Assembly (NCBI GenBank): GCA_029859185.1
Contig: JAOUDR010000182.1
Location: 1 to 6,226, forward strand
DNA length: 6,226 bases
Direction: 5' to 3'
Source: Gemmatimonadota bacterium
GTDB taxonomy: Bacteria; Gemmatimonadota; Gemmatimonadetes; Gemmatimonadales; GWC2-71-9
The notes below the pieces were generated by a model. That model saw nothing but the letters and a program-made list of their open reading frames with translations, was not told the DNA's origin and ran no database searches. Numbering within the stretch: the first letter of the stretch is position 1; every line of letters starts with the position of its first letter. Position numbers and translations under genes: made by a program. Shown here piece by piece: positions 1-5,893 of this stretch.

Positions 1-1
1 C

Positions 2-301
2 GGGGGCTGGCGGATCGTGCATACGATGGGGTCGCGGATCACACGGCTGAAGCCGGTCCACGGATTCTGCGCGGAGACGGGTGGCGCGATCTCGGTCTTC
101 CTGGCGTCGGCCTTGGGGATCCCGGTAAGCACGACCCATACCATTACCGGAGCCATCGTGGGGGTGGGCATGGCTCGGCGACTCTCCGCCGTGCGCTGGG
201 GACTTGCCGGGCGCATCGTGTGGGCCTGGGTGCTCACGATTCCGATTGCAGCCGGGATCGGCGGGATCTGCTACTACCTGCTCCGCTTCAGCCTGACCTG
301 A
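2..301 (+). CDS. PiT-family inorganic phosphate transporter, C-terminal part (5' end outside window)
   Basis: This is the last 99 residues of an inner-membrane low-affinity phosphate permease (PiT/PHO4 family), which imports inorganic phosphate by cation symport (H+ or Na+). The frame is open from base 2 and stops at TGA 299-301. Visible is the conserved C-terminal PiT repeat: a GGWRIVHTMG stretch, then ITRLKPVHGFCAE, then the family hallmark GIPVSTTHTITGAIVGVG, followed by a hydrophobic last helix (about residues 71-95) ending four residues before the stop. GTG at 17 and ATG at 26 are internal codons, not starts, because the conserved motif already begins upstream of them. The next gene starts 50 bases downstream on the same strand. 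A link to nucleotide scavenging is plausible, since the nucleotidase releases phosphate, but it is inferred from proximity only. Counter-ion and affinity cannot be read from this fragment. Confidence 0.93.
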   Translation, partial: GGWRIVHTMGSRITRLKPVHGFCAETGGAISVFLASALGIPVSTTHTITGAIVGVGMARRLSAVRWGLAGRIVWAWVLTIPIAAGIGGICYYLLRFSLT

Positions 302-351
302 CCGCCCTCGGCGATTGCGGCGATCCCGCGTCGCGGTCACATTCCGATATC

Positions 352-3300
352 GTGCGCTACCTCCTCCTCTTACTGACTCTCGGGGCGGCCGTTCCGCCCA
401 CCCTCCGCGCCCAGGACACTGCCCACGTCGTGCTCGTCGCGACCACGGACGTCCACGGCCACGTCACGGCCTGGGACTACGTCCAGGATCGGCCGGCGCC
501 ATGGGGCCTCGTGCGCGCGGCCACGGTGGTGGACTCCCTCCGCGCGGCGTACCCTGGGGCTGTCGTGCTGGTGGACGCCGGCGATCTGCTGCAGGGCAAC
601 CCATTCGCCACCTACTTCGCGACCGTCCGACCGCGCCTGGTGCACCCCATCGTGGATGCGCTCAACGCCATGCGGTACGACGCGGCGGTCCTCGGCAATC
701 ACGATTTCGATTTCGGGCTCGCGGTCTTCGACGCGGCCTACGCGCGCGCGGCCTTCCCGCTCGTCTCGGCCAACATCTTCAGGGTGGATCGGGACACCAC
801 CGCGTTCGCGCCGCACGTGGTCCTCACACGCGGTGGCGTCCGCGTTGGCATCGTGGGGCTCACGACCCCCGGCGTGATGGTCTGGAACGGCACGCACCTC
901 GCCAACCGGCTCCGCGTTGGTCGGATCGCCGCGGAAGCGGAGCGTGCCGTCGATCGGACGCGCGCGGCGGGCGCCGATCTCGTGGTCGCCGTGGTGCACG
1001 CGGGACTGGATGGGCCGTCGTCCTACGACACCACGGGGATCGGCCCCGAGCACGACGCCATCGCGCTCACGCGGCTCCGGCGGCCGCCCGAGATCATGGT
1101 CGTAGGACACTCGCACGAGCGGATCAGGGACTCGGTGATCAACGGCGTGCATCTGGTGCAGCCGCAAGCGTGGGCCCGGAGCGTGAGCGTCGTTCACGCG
1201 TGGCTGACGACCGTCGCTGGCCGCCGTCAGGTCGTGCGCGTCACGTCCGACGAGATCCCGCTGGGCGACGCGCGACCCGAGCCGGTCCTGGTGGGACAGC
1301 TCCAGGAGGTGCACGAGGAAGTGCGCAATTGGGCTTCCCGACCCCTCGCGGTGGCGGAAGGCGACTGGTCGAGTCGGGAGGCGCGCATCCGCGACACTCC
1401 GTTCCTCGACTTCATCAACAGCGTCCAACGGGAGCGCACAGGCGCCGACCTGTCGACGGCGGCGGTGTTCACGACCACGGTGAGCCTCGGGCCTGGACCG
1501 GTGCGGCTGCGCGACGTCGCCGGCATCTACCCGTACGAGAACACGCTGCGCGCGGTGCGGATCGACGGCGGCCGGCTCAAGGAGTTCCTCGAGCACTCGG
1601 CACGCTACTTCCGTACCTACCAGACGGGGCGCCCGCTGATCAACGACTCCGTCCAGGGCTACGACTTCGACGTCGTCGCCGGGGTGACGTATGGCATCGA
1701 CGTGTCGCAGCCGGTGGGACAACGCATCCGGGGCCTCGCCTACCAGGGCCGTTCGGTCACGCCGGCCGACACGTTCACGATGGCGGTCAACAGCCACCGG
1801 CAGGCCGGCGGTGGCGGCTACACGATGTTGCGAGACCTCCCCGTGGTGTACGACCGCGGGGAGGACGTCCGGGGCCTGATCGAGGAGGCGCTGCGTCAGG
1901 CGGAGACCATTCGGGCGGCCGACTACTACGTGCCGTCGTGGCGGCTGCTCCCGGCCCAGGCGGAGGCGGCAGCCCTCGCGACGTTCGCGCCTCCCCGCCC
2001 GGCCCGCGACACGACCGTGCTGCGGGTCATCGTCACGGGGGCGCTCCGCGGCGCGTTCACCAGCCGGACCGTTGATGACCGCGCGGTGGGCGGACTGGCG
2101 GCGATCGTCGCCAAGGCCGACTCGCTTGCCGCGGCGTGTGGATGCCCGACGTTCCGTCTGGATGCGGGGGGGGCGTCCTTTGGGGCCCCGGTGCCGGCGC
2201 TCTCCCGCGGCGCGCTCACCGTGGCCGCGTTCAACGCCGCGGCGATGGACGCCGCCGCTCTGGGGGCCGGGGATGCGGCCACGATGGGTGAGACGCTGGG
2301 CGAACGCATCCGCGATGCACGGTTCCCGTGGTCGGCGATCAATGCCACGCCGCGCGACCCATCCGCGGTTCCGCTCCAACCCTGGGTGCGTCTCGATCGC
2401 GGCGGCCGCTCGGTGGTCGTGATCGGGGTCATGGACGGCACCCCACCGGGTGCGGCCGGGCGCATGGTGGCGGAGCTGCGGGTCGACGACCCGGCGGCCG
2501 CCATCGCGCGCGCGCTGCCGGTGATTCGGGGGGAGCGGGCGGATGCGGTGCTCGTGCTCGGGGACTTCGATGCGGCGTGCGCCGGGCCGGCCTGCGGCGG
2601 CGAGGCCCTGGGACTCGCGAACGCTCTCGATTCCGGTGCCGTGCACGCGATCGTTGGGGGCGCCGTGGCGACGCGGGTGCGCGGCACCGCGGTTGCCCCG
2701 GTGCTGGCGTACGGGCTCGGTCTCACCGTCATCGACCTCGTGCAACTCGCCCAGGGTGGCTCGGAAGCCCGGGCGCGGGTGGACACAGTGTGGGTGGCTG
2801 GCGTGACTCCGGATACGGCGGTCGCGGGCGTGGTCACCCGCGAAACCGCGGCCCTGGAGCGCGCGCTCGATGAGCCGGTAGCGCAGCTACGGTTCGCGCT
2901 GGTCGGTGAGGGGGCGGGGGAGTTGCCGGTCGGCCGCCTGGTTGCCGATGCCGTGCGGGTCGCCGGTCGCACCCGCATCGGCATGATTCCCAGTACGGCG
3001 GTCCGGTTCGGCCTTCCCGGCGGTGCGGTCCGCCTGCGGCATCTGTACGAGCGACTCCCGTTCCCAAGCCCGCTCGTGACCGTCACCGTGACGGGCGAAG
3101 CGCTGATCGCGGCGTTGGATACGGTACTCATGGTCGCGCCGCTGGCGGTGCAGGTATCCGGCATCACGGTGCGGTTCGAGACCCGCCGCCGCGCGGGGCA
3201 ACGGGTGCGGGACCTCCGACTCGAAGATGGTGAGCGCGTGGATCGGCGGCGATCCTACCAGGTCACGATGCCGCTGACACTGCTCGACTTGGAGCCCTTC

Positions 3301-3429
3301 GCGTCATTCCGTGAGGCGGAATCGGAGTCCCTGGGGGTGACCGACCGCCAGGCCCTGCGACGGTATCTGACCCTGTTGCGCCAACCGGTGGAAGCCCCGG
3401 CCACCGAGCGAGTGGTGATCGTGCGATGA
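352..3429 (+). CDS. Exported tandem 5'-nucleotidase-family protein: active CpdB/YfkN-like module plus degenerate second module
   Basis: The protein has 1025 residues. I chose GTG 352 because it gives a clean Sec signal peptide (hydrophobic residues 3-14, likely cleavage after Ala20); the frame is open further upstream, but only by running into the phosphate transporter gene. No Shine-Dalgarno is visible. Module 1, residues 25-540: a metallophosphoesterase domain with TTDVHG (D33, H35), DAGDLLQGNP (D78), GNHDFD (N116, H117, D120), VVHAG (H216) and GHSH (H253, H255), so the two-metal site and His-Asp dyad are complete. Its 5'-nucleotidase C-terminal domain carries YPYENTL (393-399), YDFDVVAGVTY (437-447) and NSHRQAGGGGY (480-490). 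The wording resembles CpdB and YfkN, suggesting 2',3'-cyclic nucleotide 2'-phosphodiesterase/3'-nucleotidase activity, though plain 5'-nucleotidase is possible. Module 2, residues 555-1010, keeps the same fold order, including SGITVRF near 936-942, but lacks every active-site residue. It probably works in the periplasm, supplying nucleosides to the transporter encoded next. The tandem layout recalls Bacillus YfkN. Confidence 0.93.
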   Translation: MRYLLLLLTLGAAVPPTLRAQDTAHVVLVATTDVHGHVTAWDYVQDRPAPWGLVRAATVVDSLRAAYPGAVVLVDAGDLLQGNPFATYFATVRPRLVHPIVDALNAMRYDAAVLGNHDFDFGLAVFDAAYARAAFPLVSANIFRVDRDTTAFAPHVVLTRGGVRVGIVGLTTPGVMVWNGTHLANRLRVGRIAAEAERAVDRTRAAGADLVVAVVHAGLDGPSSYDTTGIGPEHDAIALTRLRRPPEIMVVGHSHERIRDSVINGVHLVQPQAWARSVSVVHAWLTTVAGRRQVVRVTSDEIPLGDARPEPVLVGQLQEVHEEVRNWASRPLAVAEGDWSSREARIRDTPFLDFINSVQRERTGADLSTAAVFTTTVSLGPGPVRLRDVAGIYPYENTLRAVRIDGGRLKEFLEHSARYFRTYQTGRPLINDSVQGYDFDVVAGVTYGIDVSQPVGQRIRGLAYQGRSVTPADTFTMAVNSHRQAGGGGYTMLRDLPVVYDRGEDVRGLIEEALRQAETIRAADYYVPSWRLLPAQAEAAALATFAPPRPARDTTVLRVIVTGALRGAFTSRTVDDRAVGGLAAIVAKADSLAAACGCPTFRLDAGGASFGAPVPALSRGALTVAAFNAAAMDAAALGAGDAATMGETLGERIRDARFPWSAINATPRDPSAVPLQPWVRLDRGGRSVVVIGVMDGTPPGAAGRMVAELRVDDPAAAIARALPVIRGERADAVLVLGDFDAACAGPACGGEALGLANALDSGAVHAIVGGAVATRVRGTAVAPVLAYGLGLTVIDLVQLAQGGSEARARVDTVWVAGVTPDTAVAGVVTRETAALERALDEPVAQLRFALVGEGAGELPVGRLVADAVRVAGRTRIGMIPSTAVRFGLPGGAVRLRHLYERLPFPSPLVTVTVTGEALIAALDTVLMVAPLAVQVSGITVRFETRRRAGQRVRDLRLEDGERVDRRRSYQVTMPLTLLDLEPFASFREAESESLGVTDRQALRRYLTLLRQPVEAPATERVVIVR
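2017..3384 (+). other. Degenerate (catalytically dead) second 5'-nucleotidase module within the preceding CDS
   Basis: This sub-region covers residues 556-1011 of the nucleotidase. By-eye alignment with module 1 is nearly ungapped around each motif. D33/H35 become A564/R566 (TGALRG against TTDVHG). D78 becomes G607 (DAGGASFGAP against DAGDLLQGNP). N116/H117/D120 become A639/G640/A643 (DAAALGAGDAAT against DAAVLGNHDFDF). H216 becomes D738 or a neighbour. H253/H255 become A771/A773 (VGGAVAT against VVGHSHE). The C-terminal domain remains recognisable: LPVGRLVADAVR, LPFPSPLVTVTVTG, LAVQVSGITVRF and SYQVTMP. The reading frame is intact over more than 450 codons with the same base composition as module 1, so this looks like a maintained non-catalytic domain, not a decaying pseudogene. 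Roles in structure, nucleotide binding or regulation are all possible; none can be assigned from sequence. Confidence 0.82.
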
Positions 3430-3448
3430 GTGGGCCCGGCGGGCTCAC

Positions 3449-3496
3449 CCTCAGACCTCCCCGATGCCGGCCGGCGCGATTCCTCCCGATCTGAGG
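3449..3496 (+). other. Imperfect stem-loop candidate between nucleotidase and transporter genes
   Basis: Seven-base perfect inverted arms, CCTCAGA (3449-3455) and TCTGAGG (3490-3496), enclose 34 bases that themselves contain the 10-base palindrome GCCGGCCGGC (3466-3475). It lies in the roughly 100-base stretch between the nucleotidase stop and the most likely transporter start. There is no U-tract after the right arm, so it does not look like an intrinsic terminator; an mRNA-stability or attenuation element is possible. Short inverted repeats arise often in GC-rich DNA, so this may be chance. If the transporter actually starts at GTG 3430, the element would be inside coding sequence. Confidence 0.25.
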
Positions 3497-3531
3497 CGCC
3501 TACGCGAGGGGCTGGCGTAACACTCCTCACG

Positions 3532-4887
3532 GTGGCCCAGGAGGCGGTGGCGGGTCCGGGTGTGCCGCCGGCAACACCGCTCGGGGCTCGATTGATGGGC
3601 CTCGTTGGGCTCGCCACCATGATCGGGATTGCCTGGCTGCTGTCGAACAACCGCCGCCGGGTGCCGTGGCGTCTCGTGGCTACCGGCGTGGCGCTACAGG
3701 CCGTACTCGGGTTCATCGTCCTCAAGACAGGGTTCGGGCGGGCGCTCTTCACCGGTGCCGCCGTGGTGTTCACCCGCCTGCTGGGGTTCACCCAAGAAGG
3801 GGCACGGTTCGTCTTTGGCAACCTGGTGCACAACAACGTGCCCGTGGGGACGCCGTCGGGTGCGCCGGCGGACATGGCGCCGCTCGCGGATCCGAGTCTC
3901 TGGGCAGCCACGGGGGCCTACTTCGCGTTCAGCGTGTTGCCCACGATCATCTTCTTCTCGGCGTTGACCTCGGTGCTCTATCACCTTGGGATCATGCAGC
4001 GGGTGGTGCAGGGGATGGCCTGGGGCTTCCAGCGAGTGCTGGGGACCTCGGGTGCCGAGACGCTGTCTGCGAGCGGGAACATCTTCGTGGGACACACCGA
4101 AGCGCCGCTGCTGATCAAGCCGTTCGTGGGCACGCTGACGGTCTCCGAGCTCAACACCGTGATGGTGGGTGGATTCGCGACGATTGCGGGCGGCGTCATG
4201 GCCGCCTATGTCGGCATGCTACTGCCCTTCTTCCCGGACATCGCGGGCCATCTCCTGACGGCGAGCGTGATGAACGCGCCCGCCGGACTGCTGATCTCGA
4301 AGATCCTCGTGCCGGAAACCGAGATTCCCGTCACCCGCGGCACGGTGAAGGTCGAGGTCGCCAGGAGCGAGACCAACGTCATCGAGGCGGCGGCGGCAGG
4401 TGCTTCCCAAGGGATGCAGCTGGCGCTCAACGTCGGGGCGATGCTGCTCGCGTTCATCGCGCTCATTGCGCTCATCAACGCGGTGCTCGGCGCGGCGGGC
4501 GGCGTGGTGGGGGTGGAGGGGCTGGGTCTGGAGCGGATCTTCGGCTGGGTGCTGGCACCGCTGGCCTGGCTCATGGGTGTACCGTGGAGTGATGCCGGTG
4601 TGGTGGGGGCGCTTCTAGGGTTGAAGGTGAGCGTCAACGAGTTCGTCGCTTATCTCCAGCTGGCGGGCCTCATGGGAACCGAGGCGTTGAGCGCACGGGC
4701 CGAGGTGATCGCGACGTACGCGCTGCTCGGGTTTGCCAATTTCGCGGCGATCGCCATTCTGATCGGTGGGATCGGTGGGATCGCGCCGGAGCGGCGCGCT
4801 GATCTGGCACGGCTCGGGATCAAGGCGATGATTGGCGGGAATCTGGCGGCGTTCATGAGCGCGAGCCTGGCGGGCATGCTGCTCTGA
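3532..4887 (+). CDS. Concentrative nucleoside transporter, CNT/NupC family
   Basis: This inner-membrane symporter imports nucleosides using a Na+ or H+ gradient. From GTG 3532 the product is 451 residues; bacterial NupC proteins are about 400. The start is uncertain: the frame is open from GTG 3430, directly after the nucleotidase stop, but those residues are polar and unlike the family, while ATG 3595 would place the start at the first membrane helix (430 residues). No start has a convincing Shine-Dalgarno. Helix 1 spans about 21-38 and helix 2 about 48-66. The first re-entrant substrate-binding signature is LSASGNIFVGHTEAPLLIKPF (178-198); MVGGFATIAGG (211-221) follows in the central membrane core; the second signature holds VNEF (368-371), and GFANFAAIAILIGGIGGIAPERR (400-422) covers the late substrate-contacting helix. 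H188 and A406 sit where Gln and Ser are usual. Lying between an exported nucleotidase and a purine nucleoside phosphorylase, it most likely carries purine nucleosides, which is inferred from context. Confidence 0.9.
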   Translation: MAQEAVAGPGVPPATPLGARLMGLVGLATMIGIAWLLSNNRRRVPWRLVATGVALQAVLGFIVLKTGFGRALFTGAAVVFTRLLGFTQEGARFVFGNLVHNNVPVGTPSGAPADMAPLADPSLWAATGAYFAFSVLPTIIFFSALTSVLYHLGIMQRVVQGMAWGFQRVLGTSGAETLSASGNIFVGHTEAPLLIKPFVGTLTVSELNTVMVGGFATIAGGVMAAYVGMLLPFFPDIAGHLLTASVMNAPAGLLISKILVPETEIPVTRGTVKVEVARSETNVIEAAAAGASQGMQLALNVGAMLLAFIALIALINAVLGAAGGVVGVEGLGLERIFGWVLAPLAWLMGVPWSDAGVVGALLGLKVSVNEFVAYLQLAGLMGTEALSARAEVIATYALLGFANFAAIAILIGGIGGIAPERRADLARLGIKAMIGGNLAAFMSASLAGMLL

Positions 4888-4888
4888 C

Positions 4889-4928
4889 GGGGTTGCGGGT
4901 GGGAGGTGGTGGGAGCACGGGGGTGGGG
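4889..4928 (+). other. G-quadruplex-capable G-rich tract in the leader of the purine nucleoside phosphorylase gene
   Basis: Starting just after the transporter stop codon, the + strand holds runs of three or more G at 4889-4892, 4897-4899, 4901-4903, 4911-4913, 4919-4923 and 4925-4928. The spacers are 4, 1, 7, 5 and 1 bases, which satisfies the usual G3+N1-7 quadruplex pattern with redundancy. The G runs would be in the mRNA, 37 bases or more before the ATG of the next gene. The neighbourhood is G-rich in general, so function is not implied by the pattern alone. Confidence 0.45.
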
Positions 4929-4930
4929 TA

Positions 4931-4954
4931 GACGGCGAGACGGCGAGACGGCAA
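4931..4954 (+). repeat. 8-base tandem repeat, three copies
   Basis: GACGGCGA at 4931-4938 and 4939-4946 is followed by GACGGCAA at 4947-4954, one mismatch in the third copy. It ends three bases before the ribosome binding site of the purine nucleoside phosphorylase gene. Copy-number change by slippage would alter leader length in steps of eight without touching the reading frame that starts at ATG 4966. Confidence 0.8.
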
Positions 4955-4956
4955 GC

Positions 4957-4964
4957 GGGGTGAG
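4957..4964 (+). promoter_or_regulatory. Ribosome binding site of the purine nucleoside phosphorylase gene
   Basis: GGGGTGAG, with the GGGG core at 4957-4960, lies five bases before ATG 4966. It supports ATG 4966 over the in-frame upstream GTG codons at 4906 and 4909, which would add an Arg/Gly-rich tail encoded by the repeat region. GTG 4960 overlaps the site itself and is unlikely as a start. Confidence 0.6.
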
Positions 4965-4965
4965 T

Positions 4966-5769
4966 ATGGAGGAGGCGGCGGTTGCGGTGATGAGGGAGTT
5001 CCTGGGTGGGTTTGCACCGCGCGTGGGCTTGGTGCTCGGATCGGGGTTGGCGGGGTTGGCGGACGCGGTCGAGCGGACGGTGGTGGTGTCGTATGGGGAC
5101 GTGCCCGGCATGCCGGAGCCAACGGTTCCCGGGCATCACGGCGAGTTCGTGGGCGGGATGTTGGAGGGCGTGCCGATTCTGTTGCAGCGTGGCCGGCTCC
5201 ACTTGTATGAAGGGCACGCACCCGATGTGGCCGTGTTGCCCATCCGGATCATGGCGGGGCTTGGTGTCCGCACACTCATCCTGACCAATGCGGCGGGTGG
5301 GATCCGGCGAACCATGGTGCCGCCTGCCCTGATGCTCATTGTCGATCACATCAACCTCATGTTCCGCTCACCGCTGGCGGGCCCCGGCCGACCCGGCGAA
5401 GAGCGGTTCCCGGACATGTCGGCCCCGTACGATCCGGCGCTCCGCGGCGTGGCGCGGGCGGTGGCGGCCCGGGAGGGCATCGAGCTGCACGAGGGGGTCT
5501 ACGCCGCCGTGCTCGGCCCGAGCTTTGAGACTCCGGCCGAGATCCGCATGCTCGAGCGCATAGGCGCCGATGCGGTGGGGATGTCCACGGTCCCCGAGGT
5601 AATCACGGCGCGGGCGGCTGGCATGGCGGTGCTCGCGATCTCCAGCATCACGAACGCTGCGGCGGGGCTGAGCGCGGCGCCATTGAATCACGAGGAAGTG
5701 CTCGCAGCCGGGGCGAGTGTGGCACGCGACCTCGAGCGGATCGTGCGGGGCGTGATTCGGGGACTTTGA
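4966..5769 (+). CDS. Purine nucleoside phosphorylase, low-molecular-mass trimeric type
   Basis: This cytoplasmic enzyme splits inosine, guanosine and their deoxy forms with phosphate into the base and (deoxy)ribose-1-phosphate. The 267-residue product matches the usual 270-290 for the trimeric class. Residues aligning with the human enzyme are all present: S26 in GSGLAG (human S33), H57 in GHHG, R77/H79/Y81 in GRLHLYEG (R84/H86/Y88), NAAGGI at 108-113, DHINL at 127-131, E188 in GPSFETPAEIR (E201), M206/S207 in GMSTVPEV (M219/S220), N230 in SSITN (N243) and H242 in NHEEVLAAG (H257). The Glu and Asn pair marks 6-oxopurine specificity in this family, so adenosine should be a poor substrate. The start ATG 4966 has a plausible ribosome binding site and gives the expected short N-terminal helix before the phosphate loop. 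It follows the transporter by 78 bases and is probably co-transcribed, completing import and breakdown. The segment after NAAGGI reads RRTMVPPALMLI where a Gly-Asp pair is usual, a minor local divergence. Confidence 0.95.
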   Translation: MEEAAVAVMREFLGGFAPRVGLVLGSGLAGLADAVERTVVVSYGDVPGMPEPTVPGHHGEFVGGMLEGVPILLQRGRLHLYEGHAPDVAVLPIRIMAGLGVRTLILTNAAGGIRRTMVPPALMLIVDHINLMFRSPLAGPGRPGEERFPDMSAPYDPALRGVARAVAAREGIELHEGVYAAVLGPSFETPAEIRMLERIGADAVGMSTVPEVITARAAGMAVLAISSITNAAAGLSAAPLNHEEVLAAGASVARDLERIVRGVIRGL

Positions 5770-5771
5770 CA

Positions 5772-5830
5772 GGGCGGTCATGGGCGGTCATCGGCGGTCG
5801 AGGGCGGTCGAGGGCGGTCATGGGTGGTTC
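5772..5830 (+). repeat. 10-base tandem repeat, six copies, abutting the pnp stop codon
   Basis: Units start at 5772, 5782, 5792, 5802, 5812 and 5822 with no indels. Copies 1, 2 and 5 are GGGCGGTCAT; copy 3 is CGGCGGTCGA, copy 4 GGGCGGTCGA, and copy 6 is degenerate (GGGTGGTTC). The core GGCGGTC is invariant in copies 1-5. The array begins two bases after the pnp stop codon and ends 129 bases before the next gene. It has no dyad symmetry, so it is not a hairpin terminator. The period of one DNA helical turn would put all cores on one face of the helix; equally it may be a simple minisatellite. Confidence 0.85.
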
Positions 5831-5859
5831 CTTGATTCTGTCGACGGAATTCGCACCCG

Positions 5860-5891
5860 CTGCCGCGCTGCTCTGCTGCCCCTCTGCCCCT
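5860..5891 (+). repeat. 8-base-periodic CTGC array, four units
   Basis: CTGC recurs exactly every eight bases at 5860, 5868, 5876 and 5884. The last two units are identical (CTGCCCCT); the first two have diverged (CTGCCGCG, CTGCTCTG). The stretch is C/T-rich on the + strand, and on the opposite strand it reads as a G-rich repeat. It lies in the gap before the metalloprotease gene. Confidence 0.6.
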
Positions 5892-5893
5892 GG

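Noticed and set aside
300..338. Possible terminator after the phosphate transporter: arms GACCGC (300-305) and GCGGTC (333-338)
   Set aside because: The arms are six bases with a 27-base loop and no U-tract. The nearby CCGCG/CGCGG pair (326-336) has a one-base loop and cannot form a proper hairpin.
220..351. Upstream extension of the nucleotidase from GTG 220
   Set aside because: It would overlap the conserved end of the phosphate transporter by 82 bases and bury the signal peptide behind 44 polar residues. GTG 352 gives a normal signal peptide.
315..2075. Long + strand open frame in another phase over the nucleotidase
   Set aside because: The translation is Arg/Pro/Gly-rich with no family features, and the overlapping frame has clear conserved domains.
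370..2745. Very long open frame on the - strand (791 codons) opposite the nucleotidase gene
   Set aside because: Its product is low-complexity Arg/His/Gly/Pro-rich with no recognisable motif, as expected for the reverse strand of a GC-rich gene. The + strand frame carries the conserved family motifs.
4906..4965. Upstream in-frame start codons GTG 4906/4909 for the purine nucleoside phosphorylase
   Set aside because: They would encode a 20-residue Arg/Gly-rich extension from the G-rich and repeat DNA, unlike the family, while ATG 4966 has a well-placed GGGG site.
5840..5852. Adjacent palindromes GTCGAC (5840-5845) and GAATTC (5847-5852), a possible operator or cloning-derived join
   Set aside because: Six-base palindromes are common, they are not arranged as a longer dyad, and the surrounding sequence shows no vector-like content.
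5772..5891. CRISPR array
   Set aside because: Units of 8-10 bases are contiguous with no spacers. CRISPR repeats are longer and separated by unique spacers.
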